DNA of 64,000 nucleotides from NCBI RefSeq assembly GCF_007833795.1, contig NZ_CP032704.1:1-64000 (forward strand). The letters are read 5' to 3'. The notes below the pieces were generated by a model. The model was given only the letters and a program-made list of their open reading frames with translations, searched no databases and had not been told where the DNA came from. Both the position numbers and the translations under genes were made by a program. This document shows positions 53,601 through 61,741 of the stretch, piece by piece. The stretch is from Candidatus Pantoea soli. Its GTDB lineage: Bacteria; Pseudomonadota; Gammaproteobacteria; Enterobacterales; Enterobacteriaceae. How positions within the stretch are numbered: the stretch's first letter is position 1; each line of letters opens with the position of its first letter.

Positions 53601-55767
53601 CTATGCCGGCGTGGGGAAAACCACGCAGTTTCGCACCGTGGCGGCGGCGCTCGCCGCCGCAGACAACGCTCCGGACATTCGCGGGCTGGCACCCACGCAC
53701 CGGGCGGTCAGCGAGCTGTCCGGGGCGGGTATTCCGGCGCAGACTATCGCGAGTTTCCTCAGCGAAAGCAGCCAGTGGCAGGCCGCCGGACAGGCGCGCG
53801 ACTTCCGCAATACCGTGTTCGTCATCGATGAGTCCTCCATGAACGGCAACGCCCAGCTGGCCTCCCTGATGAACGTCATCGCTGAAGGCGGCGGCCGCGC
53901 CGTGCTGAGCGGGGACCAGGACCAGCTGAAGTCGCTGGAGTCCGGCGCCCCGTTTGCACTGGCCCTGGAGCGCAGCGCCGCCGACGTCGCGGTGATGAAG
54001 GAAATCGTGCGCCAGATCCCCGCGCTCAGGCCCGCCGTGGAGGCGGTCATCGCCGGCAACGTGCGGGAGGCGGTGCGCATCACAGCGGACACCAGCCCGC
54101 AGAGCGTGCCGCGCCAGCCGGACGCATACGTGCCTGAAAGCAGCGCAATGGACGGCAGCAAGCTGGCGCCGGCGGCAGGGCCCGCAGGTGAGGAGGCCGA
54201 AAAGCCCGACCTGACCGGAATGATTGCCGACGACTACGCGGGCCGGACGCCGGAGGCGCGCGACAACACGCTCATCGTGACGGAGCTGAACGCCGACCGC
54301 GAGGCTATCAACAGCGCCGTGCACGACCGGCTGCAGGCGCAGGGCGCGCTGGGTGACAGCGTCACGGTGCCGCTGCTGGTTCGCGTCAATAACAGCAACG
54401 CCGATCTGGGCCGGCAAAAGTTCTGGGAGGCGCAGGAGGGCAACGTGGTGCGCCGGGGCGAGCAGTATTTCCGGGTGGGTGAAACCGACGCGGAGAGCGG
54501 CGTGGTACGCATGGCCGGGCTCGACGGCGCAACCGATCGCTGGATACGCCCTGCCGAACTGCGCAAGGAAGACGTGGCGGTATTTAAGGAGGTGACGCGG
54601 GACATCAGCCCGGGCGAGAAAATCCGCCTGACGGCCACGGACCGCGACCGCAACGTGCGCGCGAGCGACATGGCCGTGGTATCAGGCATCACGGAGGAGG
54701 GAAAAATTCTGCTTGATACCGGCGACCGGCAGCTGTCTTTCGATCCCGCTGCGCGCTACGCCGACCGCCACATGGACTACGGCTACGCCGTCACCACCTA
54801 CAGCTCGCAGGGCGCGTCCGTGAAGTACCTTATCGGCCTGTTTGGCGAAGAGGGGGCAAGGGGCCGGATGGCGGCGCTGGACAGTACCTACGTCGAGCTT
54901 TCAAGGTCAAAGGAGCACGTTCAGACCTACTTCGACAACCTGTCCGGCTGGGCGGCGAAGGTAGAGAGTAAAAGCGGACGGCGCCAGACGGTGCACGACG
55001 TGCTGATGCGGGCGGAAGACGTGCGGGCCGATCGGGAGATACAGGCTTGGGACAAAAGCCTGCCGGTGTCCGGCACGCGCCTGGCGGACCGGGTCGATCA
55101 GGACCTCACGGCGGACGCGCGCTTTATGGCCGGGAAGACGCCGGAAATGCTGTGGCCGGTCATCAACGAGCACGGCCGGCAGCGGGGGAACTGGCACGTT
55201 CCGGTGTCACCCTCCAGCGGAGAGGTGGACTTTTCCGCCGCCCACTATGAAGGGGCGGCGGACGGCAGCCGCATCGTGCTGCAGCGCGGGGAAAAGCACG
55301 GAAAGGTGCTGGAAGCCGCGGACGTCGCGGAGGCGCTGCAGCTGATGAAGGACAACCCGGATAGCCCCGTTGTGCTCTCTGCTGACCACAGTGAACGTCT
55401 GGAAAGCAGCCGCGTCGCGTCGTCTGCCACCGCAGCGGCATCCGGGGGAGAAGAGCTGGACCGCCACGAAGCCGAGGCGCTGGAGAAAGCCGTTAAAGCC
55501 GCGCTAGGTCAGGAGGAGAAAGAGCCAGAGCCGGTTACGCCTGAAGAGGCGCGGAGCGCACCGGACGACCGGGAGAGCGAACGCGAGGCCGCACTGGCCG
55601 CCGCGCTGGAGGAACTGCAGGTGGAGGCATTTGATTACCGCGACTACGACCTGACGTCGGAGCGGGACGACCGCGCCATGATGAACGATGAAGTGAACGT
55701 GATGCGCCACAAGCGCAGCGAGCCCGAACCTGAGTTTGGCCATAAACCTCAAAAAACCCTGGAGTAG
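50641..55767 (+). CDS. traI: Relaxase-helicase TraI (TrwC family)
   Basis: 1708 residues, slightly shorter than F TraI (about 1756). Relaxase tyrosines at positions 16, 17, 23 and 24 (AGAYYTNEDNYYFLG) and the metal-binding histidines H146, H157 and H159 fall at the same numbers as in F. The helicase Walker A is GYAGVGKTT near residue 990, followed by VIDESSM. It nicks oriT, stays on the 5' end and unwinds the strand. The C-terminal 250 residues are Glu/Ala-rich. The preserved active site supports the nic site proposed at 26670. Confidence 0.97.
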   Translation: MLSVSSVKSAGKAGAYYTNEDNYYFLGEQSTEWYGTGAENLGLEGPVNRDTFVAVLEGQLPDGTDMRRMEGGVNKHRPGYDLTFSAPKSASVLALVTGDTFLVDAHKEAVRRTLDEVEKLATTRTMTDGITEMEKTGNLVIATFMHDTSRNLDPAMHTHAVVANATLSQNGWKTLSTDINGKQGFTDVVWNEQVSIGALYRGHYRSIIEPAGYQTEDTGPRGEWDITGVPVKPFSSRRQDILDLVGEDATAKQKSMAALDSRQAKHFEDPETLREHWQTVLKDTGFDVLTFREELAERQQQREAESAGQEKKAATPLALEGAVREAIERLSSKSVRVTYDDVMTSVLNHVPVAPGVYGQARSAIDSAIGHGQLIAVDRNQTLFTTAAHVRDEARLSQLAAGLAEKRGGLTAPAGERGVLAQVADADRAVSLIDVRGGTQFISDLNRSIMAMASESQRPLIVVAADGAARKRQQAAFGDKSGVQLMTAEEMNSAELSPRPLVLVAEAERFNTSGLHDVLKTAAQHDGATLVTDTHARRTAGFASAVLSAAGVKQFTASPKTENVRVTMVQKDTVEDRLSVAARYYAQEKAQGRPVSLQAGNARTRDQLTTRTREILADEGQLGRVLGEATVRVPVWLDASNRNDRSVYRAGMVLEYHEGQGEKSVFTIAGVSERHNLLTLKDEKGQTQGVSISSIDSHYRLYREKKLELREGEQLRATADLSSRAGSGERLTVTGVKAGRWLFKDTITMENAKGERVRLDRNAPLYADYAYAESFGATRRTEGSVVAVLAGKEVNDATVNMLRRSGSDVIAFTPLDEAAIGRRLEENRPVVSVTQGIKSLAGENELTDALRELESRKMSQPERAMRLAIEKATGTDVTFTGVRALAGVMNADRSITPARAQEELSRLVQRGEIFELSGEQGAAGKYISRENFENEVSILRHVAEGKNSVAPLLAGGLSGETAAGLTEGQREAGNLILTTRDRFTAIQGYAGVGKTTQFRTVAAALAAADNAPDIRGLAPTHRAVSELSGAGIPAQTIASFLSESSQWQAAGQARDFRNTVFVIDESSMNGNAQLASLMNVIAEGGGRAVLSGDQDQLKSLESGAPFALALERSAADVAVMKEIVRQIPALRPAVEAVIAGNVREAVRITADTSPQSVPRQPDAYVPESSAMDGSKLAPAAGPAGEEAEKPDLTGMIADDYAGRTPEARDNTLIVTELNADREAINSAVHDRLQAQGALGDSVTVPLLVRVNNSNADLGRQKFWEAQEGNVVRRGEQYFRVGETDAESGVVRMAGLDGATDRWIRPAELRKEDVAVFKEVTRDISPGEKIRLTATDRDRNVRASDMAVVSGITEEGKILLDTGDRQLSFDPAARYADRHMDYGYAVTTYSSQGASVKYLIGLFGEEGARGRMAALDSTYVELSRSKEHVQTYFDNLSGWAAKVESKSGRRQTVHDVLMRAEDVRADREIQAWDKSLPVSGTRLADRVDQDLTADARFMAGKTPEMLWPVINEHGRQRGNWHVPVSPSSGEVDFSAAHYEGAADGSRIVLQRGEKHGKVLEAADVAEALQLMKDNPDSPVVLSADHSERLESSRVASSATAAASGGEELDRHEAEALEKAVKAALGQEEKEPEPVTPEEARSAPDDRESEREAALAAALEELQVEAFDYRDYDLTSERDDRAMMNDEVNVMRHKRSEPEPEFGHKPQKTLE

Positions 55768-55772
55768 ACCCT

Positions 55773-56285
55773 ATGACATTACTGCTGATTGCGGCCACCG
55801 TGGCCGTTTGCCTGATGATGCTGATGGCCTGGCTGCCCGAGTTCCGGGCCGAAGGTGCGCTGCTTCGCCGCTGGAGTAAGGGCGGCGGTGAGAACCGCTG
55901 CAGTGAAACCGTGCAAAACGTGGTGGACGGCTTTATTGGGAATTTCTCTGCTGCGCACAATCTGTCGGAAACCGAAACGGCGCGCATCCGGGAGATGAAG
56001 ACCCGCCCGGGCATGATGCCGGTGACCCTGCTGCTGCATCCGCAGCTGGTCACGCGTGAAAAGGGACGCTTTGGGCGGGGGCGCAACCTCACCGCCGTGT
56101 TTGTGGCCACGGGCGTTAGCGCGCTTATCATGCCGCCGCTGGCGGGCATGACTATGCACACCATGAGCCTGTGGCTGCTGCCCTTCCTGAACACGTCGGT
56201 ATTTTTTGCCGGGCTGCAGCTGCTGCGCTGCGCGTACTCGGATTTAGGTCTGCTGAACATGCTGGTCACGGGTAAGCCTGACTGA
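55773..56285 (+). CDS. Unknown membrane protein after traI, 170 residues
   Basis: It occupies the traX position but is not TraX-like. One N-terminal membrane segment (LLLIAATVAVCLMMLMAWLP) and two near the C-terminus (LTAVFVATGVSALIMPPLAG, LWLLPFLNTSVFFAGLQLL). The middle is charged. GGAG lies eight bases upstream of ATG, five bases after the traI stop. The last gene of the tra operon. Confidence 0.65.
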   Translation: MTLLLIAATVAVCLMMLMAWLPEFRAEGALLRRWSKGGGENRCSETVQNVVDGFIGNFSAAHNLSETETARIREMKTRPGMMPVTLLLHPQLVTREKGRFGRGRNLTAVFVATGVSALIMPPLAGMTMHTMSLWLLPFLNTSVFFAGLQLLRCAYSDLGLLNMLVTGKPD

Positions 56286-56498
56286 AAAGAAACGGCCTGC
56301 CGCCCTGCGGTTGGCCGGTCCCTCGCGTCCAGGATTGAAAATCCCGTACGCTCGCGACCCTAGAGTAATGACTGAAGAATGCCTGGAAAATAGGGAGAAT
56401 TCCTGCACTCTTCTTTTATATGTTCGCATCGCCTGTAAAGCAGCAAGACAACTACCGTTGCCTGGAGCTGTTAACAGGAGCAGTATGTTAACCTTCAG
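56286..56498. other. Gap between the tra operon and the recombinase gene
   Basis: An imperfect GC hairpin (CGGCCTGCCGCCCTGCGGTTGGCCG) lies just after the last stop and may end the operon. No finO-like gene or antisense RNA could be recognised here. Confidence 0.4.
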
Positions 56499-57260
56499 TC
56501 AGCCCTGACTCATTTTGAGCATGGCAACAGCATCGTTACCCGGCATCTGAAACTGCACCCGGTGCCGCGCCGCCACGTCCAGCGCAAACACCCGCGTGTA
56601 AATCTCCGTAGACTTGGCGCTCTTGTGTCCGAGCAGGCTCTGCAGAGCCTTGAGCGGCGTGCCGGCGTAAAGCATGTGCATGGCGTAGCTGTGCCGGAAG
56701 GTGTGCAGCGTCACCGGAACGGAAAACGTCACGCCCTCTGAAGCGGCTGCCTCAACCGCCTCATTCAGCCAGGTGCGGGCGGTACGGTCGGTGATGTCCC
56801 ACAGCCGCACCTTCTCCGTCCGCCCCGTTTTTTCGCTCCTGCGCTCCAGCGGAATGCGCAGAGTGGCGATCATCATCTCCAGTTGCGTCACGTACTGCGC
56901 GTCTGACAGCGGCACCAGGCGATGCGGCACGGTGCCGGCGGGCAGGCGGCCGGCCCGTCGCTCCGCCTTTTCCTCGCGCTGCTTGAGCGTGGCCAGCTGA
57001 ACGAACGGATACTGCTGGCGCAGCAGAAAGTCCCCTCTTGTAAGCGCCAGCGCCTCGCTGATGCGCGCGCCGGTGTTCCACAGCGTGGTGAATAGCATCT
57101 TGCGACGCAGGTCGGGCATAAAGTGGAGCAGGGCGCTGACCTCCGGAGCTAGGAGGTATTTCGGCAGGTCGTCAACCAGCGCGGCCATCTGCCGCAGCGC
57201 CAGCGCGGCCGGGTAGTCAATGGCCACAGGCAGCTGTGCGGCTCCTAGCTGCGGGAACAT
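56499..57260 (-). CDS. Tyrosine recombinase (plasmid dimer-resolution type)
   Basis: 253 residues with a full tyrosine-recombinase set: R66 (NTGARISEALALTRGD), H186 and R189 (LHTFRHSYAMHM), H212 (LLGHKS) and Y221 (TEIYTRVF). Size and place beside the tra operon fit the ResD/D-protein group that resolves plasmid multimers; it could also be the integrase of a small element. ATG 57260 has no clear ribosome site, so the true start may be a few codons upstream. No core site could be identified. Confidence 0.85.
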   Translation of the reverse strand: MFPQLGAAQLPVAIDYPAALALRQMAALVDDLPKYLLAPEVSALLHFMPDLRRKMLFTTLWNTGARISEALALTRGDFLLRQQYPFVQLATLKQREEKAERRAGRLPAGTVPHRLVPLSDAQYVTQLEMMIATLRIPLERRSEKTGRTEKVRLWDITDRTARTWLNEAVEAAASEGVTFSVPVTLHTFRHSYAMHMLYAGTPLKALQSLLGHKSAKSTEIYTRVFALDVAARHRVQFQMPGNDAVAMLKMSQG

Positions 57261-57286
57261 GGTGGGCAGGTTAATTGTATTGATAT

Positions 57287-57919
57287 TCAGCTCCCGGCAG
57301 ATTCTCTGTGACAGTAGGACGTGGGCTCTCCCCGGGTTTGCACCGTGTAGGAAGGAAAATCCGTGATTTCTATATTACTGAATGGCGTAAAGATTTCGCC
57401 TGCAGGCAGACGCCGGCGGAATCCTTCCAAGACGGACTCTTCGCCCGCAGGGCCGACGGACGGCATCGATACCGACATGCTGTCAGGAACGATGCTGGAA
57501 TAGCTGCCTTTATCATCCATCCGCTCCAGCATTCTGAGCTTCAGCGTCAGGTCAGAACTGCTGCTTTTACCCGGAATGCTCCATGTCGATGAGACCTCAT
57601 ACACTGCGCTGTCCTGCTTCCTGTCAACCACGGTTCCCCGCATCTGCAGTACGGTCGGCTGGATCATTTTTCCGTCGCCCGGCAGATTCTTACTGCATAC
57701 CATAACGGAGCCGGACGGATAGGCGGCGTTCAGGTGTATGACTTCATCCCGCGTCGCGGCATGCGTGGCAGGCACCACTCCTGCAGACGCAATCACTCCG
57801 GTAAACAGCCCGGCAGCCACGCTTCTCCGGATCCCTGCCCGCGGACTGCTCACCCGGACGGTCAGTGGGTGACCAGCTGAACCCGTAACGCCGCTGACGA
57901 TATCATCTGCCTTCATCAT
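57287..57919 (-). CDS. Hypothetical exported protein, 210 residues
   Basis: Start placed at ATG 57919, which has GGAG eight bases before it; an in-frame ATG 33 bases earlier lacks a site. A hydrophobic segment near residues 35-55 (SVAAGLFTGVIASAGVVPA, then THAAT) reads as an internal signal or a signal peptide preceded by a long n-region. The mature part is beta-rich (YPSGSVMVCSKNLPGDGKMI). Two cysteines. It ends 26 bases before the recombinase start. Function unknown. Confidence 0.6.
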   Translation of the reverse strand: MMKADDIVSGVTGSAGHPLTVRVSSPRAGIRRSVAAGLFTGVIASAGVVPATHAATRDEVIHLNAAYPSGSVMVCSKNLPGDGKMIQPTVLQMRGTVVDRKQDSAVYEVSSTWSIPGKSSSSDLTLKLRMLERMDDKGSYSSIVPDSMSVSMPSVGPAGEESVLEGFRRRLPAGEIFTPFSNIEITDFPSYTVQTRGEPTSYCHRESAGS

Positions 57920-58010
57920 CGTTTTTTCTCCATTTCCTTTAAATTCCGCCATCCATAAGCTGTATTTCTACGCTTATATGTAATCCCGATAGCCCCTTTA
58001 ATTCCTTAAC

Positions 58011-58313
58011 TCACCAACCCGGCCTGGGTAGTGGTGCAGAACCATTTAAGGCATCTGTCGATTGAATCATAAAACGATCGTGTTCAAGATCGAATTCTTT
58101 GGCATTAGCAGGCCGGGAAGAGTACGAGGGAAGCGAAGACATTTGGGTACGCCAGCGCTCAGGTCCGTCATTGGCCCATCGCCAGGCCAGTTCCCCGCCG
58201 AACTGATCGAGAAGTTGAAACAGCTTTGAACTGTTGCAATCCTCTGTCAGGTAAAACCAGACACTTTTCTCGCCCTGCTCAATGAGCAAGGCAATTAGTT
58301 CTTCAATTGCCAC
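58011..58313 (-). CDS. Hypothetical small protein, 100 residues
   Basis: A soluble acidic protein (EELIALLIEQGEKSVWFYLT, LFQLLDQFGGELAWRWANDG). The only possible start near the open end is GTG 58313, and AAGAGG abuts it with no gap, so initiation is doubtful. It lies beside an inverted-repeat-bounded segment. Could be a remnant. No family recognised. Confidence 0.4.
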   Translation of the reverse strand: MAIEELIALLIEQGEKSVWFYLTEDCNSSKLFQLLDQFGGELAWRWANDGPERWRTQMSSLPSYSSRPANAKEFDLEHDRFMIQSTDALNGSAPLPRPGW

Positions 58314-58459
58314 CTCTTGATCTCGCTAATAGTAACACCATGAAATCATATCCCACTGACACACCTGATGGTCAACCTTAATTACTTTCCCGTTAGTAAG
58401 TATTCATAAAATAATAATAATCATGATCATAAGCACGCCGTTAAATTACCTGAATCCCG

Positions 58460-58679
58460 TTCCGCTGAGATCCGACTTTTTCCATTATCATGGGTTTTCC
58501 GGAATCTTAGCACGGCAGCGGGACGAGACAAAACCCGCTTTGCCAGAGAACCTCCGCAGTTGAGTACTACATCTGGTAGCATGAGCAGCTGAATTAACCA
58601 CTACATATAGTACCCTGCTCAGAAAACCGCCCCCGCACCTGAAAGATCCGGTTCTACCTTTTTTCGGATCTCAGCGGAA
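58460..58679. repeat. Segment bounded by a perfect 16-bp inverted repeat
   Basis: TTCCGCTGAGATCCGA (58460-58475) is repeated exactly inverted at 58664-58679, with pyrimidine-rich flanks on the inside. A partial third copy (CCGGATCTCAG) lies near 60557. The enclosed 188 bases encode nothing clear. It may be a tiny non-autonomous element or a recombination site. Confidence 0.6.
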
Positions 58680-58694
58680 AATGAGAGAGAAGTA

Positions 58695-58806
58695 GATATG
58701 CTTGGCATATCCATATGTCCTGCATCTGCATAAGTGTTGGATACGCATATACATGCCATCTGCATGTTTAAGACATATACATATGCTAAGTATATGCATA
58801 TACTTA
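58695..58806. promoter_or_regulatory. Palindromic operator array upstream of vagC
   Basis: GATATGC-TTG-GCATATC (58695-58711) and a perfect 20-bp palindrome with half site TAAGTATATG (58787-58806) are joined by several more GCATAT/CATATAC motifs. VapB/VagC antitoxins bind such repeated short palindromes to repress their own operon, so this is the probable autoregulatory region. Confidence 0.65.
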
Positions 58807-58884
58807 ACCTATTCAGACCCATTGTGGCTAAAAATGAGGCCGGTAACGGCACAGCGTCGGAATTTCGACCGGAAGGAGTAAATC

Positions 58885-59115
58885 ATGCGAACTGTATCTG
58901 TGTTTAAAAATGGCAATAACCGCGCCATCCGCCTGCCCCGCGATCTGGATTTTGAGGGGGTGAGTGAGCTGGAAATCGTCCGGGAAGGGGACAGCATCAT
59001 CCTGCGTCCCGTCCGGCCGACCTGGGGCTCATTCCTGGGGTTCGAAAAAGCCGATCCGGATTTTATGGCGGAGCGCGAGGACGTTGTCAGCGACGAAGGA
59101 CGATTTGACCTGTGA
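58885..59115 (+). CDS. vagC: VagC-type antitoxin (AbrB-like VapB)
   Basis: 76 residues. The swapped-hairpin AbrB/MazE-type fold is indicated by MRTVSVFKNGNNRAIRLPRD and a second strand pair, ELEIVREGDSIILRP. The acidic C-terminus (ADPDFMAEREDVVSDEGRFD) would occupy the toxin active site. GGAAGGAG precedes the start. The stop overlaps the toxin start by four bases. Confidence 0.9.
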   Translation: MRTVSVFKNGNNRAIRLPRDLDFEGVSELEIVREGDSIILRPVRPTWGSFLGFEKADPDFMAEREDVVSDEGRFDL

Positions 59116-59528
59116 AAAAAACGTATATGCTGGACACTAATATCTGCTCATTCATCATGCGCGAGAAGCCGGAGACCGTGATAAAACGCCTGGAGCAGGT
59201 GGTGCTGCGCGGTCATCGTATTGTGGTCTCGGCCGTGACCTACGCCGAGATGCGCTTCGGCGCCACCGGCCCGAAGGCCTCGCCTCGCCACATGCAGCTG
59301 GTTGACGCGTTCTGCGCCCGCCTTGATGCCGTCCTGCCCTGGGACCGTGCCGCGGTGGATGCGACCACGGAGATTAAAGTTTCGCTGCGGCTGGCCGGGA
59401 CACCGATCGGTCCGAACGACACTGCGATCGCCGGGCACGCCATTGCCGCCGGCGCCGTGCTGGTGACGAATAATACGCGGGAGTTTGAGCGGGTACCGGG
59501 TCTGACGCTGGAAGACTGGGTGAAGTAA
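59112..59528 (+). CDS. vagD: VagD-type PIN-domain toxin (VapC)
   Basis: 138 residues starting at GTG. PIN acidic residues are in place: MLDTNICSFIM (Asp), SAVTYAEMRFG (Glu), and PIGPNDTAIAGHA (Asp), followed by LVTNNTREFERV. VapC toxins of this group cut initiator tRNA or other RNA. Coupled to the antitoxin. Serves plasmid maintenance by killing plasmid-free cells. Confidence 0.92.
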   Translation: MKKTYMLDTNICSFIMREKPETVIKRLEQVVLRGHRIVVSAVTYAEMRFGATGPKASPRHMQLVDAFCARLDAVLPWDRAAVDATTEIKVSLRLAGTPIGPNDTAIAGHAIAAGAVLVTNNTREFERVPGLTLEDWVK

Positions 59529-59568
59529 ACCACTCTCTTCAGAGTAATATCCTGAATTATCCGGCAGG

Positions 59569-60447
59569 TTATTTCGGCGTGCCGGGTATTTTGTATCTAA
59601 GGGTGTAGAGCCTGTCAAATTCCACATAAGGCTCCCCTGTTTCAGCCGCATGCCGGAGCTTAGCTTCCAGCAGGTCGGGCAGAGCGATACCGTGACTGAG
59701 TGAATGATAAAGATCATAACCACTGACACAAATCACCCGTTTTCCTTTCCCGAAGGCCATCAGACCTTCATCACTAAACCCCATCCAGCTGATGAACACG
59801 CCCCGGGCCCATTTTGCCTTGGTGCTGAGTTTTCCTTCAAATACGTGTAAATCTGCCGCCGGCGTTTTGTTCTGATGCCACTTCGCTTCCATCAGATAAA
59901 AGTCATCATTCAGCCGGAAGCTGCCGTCAATCTGCTCACCCGTGTTACGAAATGACGATCGGGGGGCGAGCTTAAAGGTACTGAAAAGTTCTGCAAGCCA
60001 TGCTTCAAACCGGAAACCCCGCGGATGTGGCGGCAGGGATTTCATTTCATTCATTTCGGCTATCAGTGAAGTCCAGTCAACACCGTGCCATACCTGAACA
60101 GGCCTGTCGCCTTTGGCTGCATCAGCATCCGTATTTTCCAGCCGTGAAATCAGTGCAAGCCAGTCATTGCGGCTTTGTTCGGCCTGCCCAGGCATGGTCT
60201 CCATTTTATACCGCCACAGAGCATCAAGAACCCGCAGGGCGGTTTCATGATCGACCTGTTTCAGCAAACATCTTACCCGTTTGGCTTTTGAGGTTCCTTC
60301 TTCCTGATAACGTTCATCATCAATATCAATGTTCAGCTCTTCATCAAAAAAAGCCGACAGCGTGCGGTTGGAGAAATCGAGTATCCAGCCCGGAGCGCTT
60401 TCAAAGACGAGATTAAACAGTCTCAGATCCTGCATTTTCAGCTTCAC
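59569..60447 (-). CDS. Mrr-like restriction endonuclease-fold protein
   Basis: 292 residues from GTG 60447, which follows CAGGAGG by five bases; an in-frame ATG at 60519 would place that site inside the gene. The C-terminal half is a PD-(D/E)xK domain: FRFEAWLAELF (Glu148), EQIDGSF (Asp174) and LMEAKWHQ (Glu187, Lys189). The N-terminal half is helical with no known motif. Mrr-like nucleases cut modified or foreign DNA. No methyltransferase is adjacent, which fits a modification-dependent enzyme. Minus strand, between the VagCD pair and the HEPN operon. Confidence 0.75.
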   Translation of the reverse strand: MKLKMQDLRLFNLVFESAPGWILDFSNRTLSAFFDEELNIDIDDERYQEEGTSKAKRVRCLLKQVDHETALRVLDALWRYKMETMPGQAEQSRNDWLALISRLENTDADAAKGDRPVQVWHGVDWTSLIAEMNEMKSLPPHPRGFRFEAWLAELFSTFKLAPRSSFRNTGEQIDGSFRLNDDFYLMEAKWHQNKTPAADLHVFEGKLSTKAKWARGVFISWMGFSDEGLMAFGKGKRVICVSGYDLYHSLSHGIALPDLLEAKLRHAAETGEPYVEFDRLYTLRYKIPGTPK

Positions 60448-60614
60448 GCCAGCCTCCTGTTTTTTAAGAGTATAACGGGATGTCAATGCAGGTGGTACTG
60501 AGTCAATACCGTACATCAATTTCGCATATTCCGACTTTGCCTTTTTCCGGATCTCAGGATGCGAAACCCTAAACGAGGCAAAGTTCAGATAGCCTTTTTA
60601 CATCATTATATGCG

Positions 60615-60660
60615 ATGTAGTTATTTGACTACATAGCATTGGCGTGTAATATAAAGACCA
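60615..60660 (+). promoter_or_regulatory. Promoter with overlapping operator of the HEPN operon
   Basis: A perfect inverted repeat ATGTAGT-tatttg-ACTACAT (60615-60634) covers the -35 TTGACT (60625-60630); TAATAT (60647-60652) follows after 16 bases. A second pair ACATC/GATGT lies just upstream. An operator over the -35 fits autorepression by the RelB/DinJ-like protein encoded first. Confidence 0.6.
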
Positions 60661-60685
60661 CACATAATTTCGGGTGGATATCAAA

Positions 60686-61639
60686 ATGGCTGCCATAAAC
60701 ATAAAGATGGATATCGTTCTTAAAAACACAGGGGATGAAGTGCTGCGGGAGCATGGCCTTAACACCACACAGGGCATTACGCATTTTTACGAGTATATGG
60801 CCCAACATGGCAAGCCGCCTTTCTTCACTGAAACGAGGCATTTCAGCGCTGGAGATCTGACGCTTGTCATTGCCACGCAGTTCAGCGATGCACTTAACCA
60901 GCTGCACAAAATCCGTGAATTACTCAATTCTGACGACGCGGACTTCCCTCAGATCGCGGCGGCCAAACTGGAGCTTTCCCGCCTGGCTGCAGGCATACTC
61001 CAGAATGGCTGGCGACTGGAGTCCCTCCCGGAGGACAACGTCTTGACCGACCCGGCCCGGCGGATGCTGCCCCGCATCAACTATCACCTGACAGGATGCG
61101 ACTTTGCCCTGTCAGATTTGCCGGCCGTACTTCCTGTACCGGTAAAGGTGGTGAATACGTTCGGCATCTCCCTGGCGGCGTACGAAACGGAGCTAACGCT
61201 GCTGCAGTCGATACTGCGTGATAGCGGGTTACTGGCCCGCCCTGAGCCAGCCCGTGAATTTGTTTTTCGGGATGAAAACGTCGTGATATCGGTCATTCAA
61301 CCGGATGAATACCAGCACGGCGCCTGGATCGTACGGATGCAGACAAAATCCCTGGAGCGTGAAAATGCCCTTGAAGGTGCGGGCCTGATTTTCCCGGAAC
61401 TGAAGGGGAGGGTGTTTCTGCCGGGAACCGTGTACGGGAAAGCTGTACTGAATCCCCTGACAGGAAAATATGAGATGGGATTCCAGTTCCTTTCAGGGTT
61501 CAGTGAGTTCCACATGTACTCCAGTGGTCATGAGGAGGAACATAATCCCACTTCACCTGACAAGGTGGCGGAGAGCCTTTCATTGAGGGTGTCCGTTTAC
61601 CTTCAGGAATTATTGAACGAAATGGCCGGGCGACATTAA
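60686..61639 (+). CDS. RelB/DinJ-headed protein, candidate antitoxin of the HEPN operon
   Basis: 317 residues from ATG 60686 (GGTGGA seven bases upstream; GTG 60674 is in frame). Residues 1-48 follow the RelB/DinJ ribbon-helix-helix pattern: a beta strand INIKMDIVLKNTGDEVL, then HGLNTTQGITHFYEYMAQHG and KPPF. The remaining 265 residues are unknown and contain helical and beta parts (GWRLESLPEDNVLTD, GRVFLPGTVYGKAVLNPLTG). Normal RelB/DinJ antitoxins have only about 85 residues, so this is an unusual fusion. It is first in an operon with a 28-residue ORF and a HEPN protein and could repress and neutralise. Confidence 0.6.
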   Translation: MAAINIKMDIVLKNTGDEVLREHGLNTTQGITHFYEYMAQHGKPPFFTETRHFSAGDLTLVIATQFSDALNQLHKIRELLNSDDADFPQIAAAKLELSRLAAGILQNGWRLESLPEDNVLTDPARRMLPRINYHLTGCDFALSDLPAVLPVPVKVVNTFGISLAAYETELTLLQSILRDSGLLARPEPAREFVFRDENVVISVIQPDEYQHGAWIVRMQTKSLERENALEGAGLIFPELKGRVFLPGTVYGKAVLNPLTGKYEMGFQFLSGFSEFHMYSSGHEEEHNPTSPDKVAESLSLRVSVYLQELLNEMAGRH

Positions 61640-61654
61640 CAGGAGAAATGAATA

Positions 61655-61741
61655 ATGAATAAAACACATGGCATTCCGGACCATCTTTTTACGGCCCTGC
61701 TGGCCGGTTTCTCCCGGGAAACTGGCGGGTCAGTATCATGA
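61655..61741 (+). CDS. 28-residue ORF coupled to the HEPN gene
   Basis: AGGAG (61641-61645) is nine bases upstream. The product starts MNKTHGIPDHLF and ends RETGGSVS. Its stop overlaps the HEPN start as ATGA, and the HEPN gene has no good ribosome site of its own. This ORF may therefore serve to deliver ribosomes to the toxin gene, or the peptide itself may act. Not recognised. Confidence 0.45.
   Translation: MNKTHGIPDHLFTALLAGFSRETGGSVS

Noticed and set aside
51826..54417. Very long minus-strand open frame (863 codons) opposite traI
   Set aside because: Shadow of the GC-rich third codon positions of traI; basic, low-complexity product rich in His, Arg and Gln, and no ribosome site. The same applies to long minus-strand frames at 12894-14369, 34554-35840, 39540-41051, 43856-45580 and 48572-50245.
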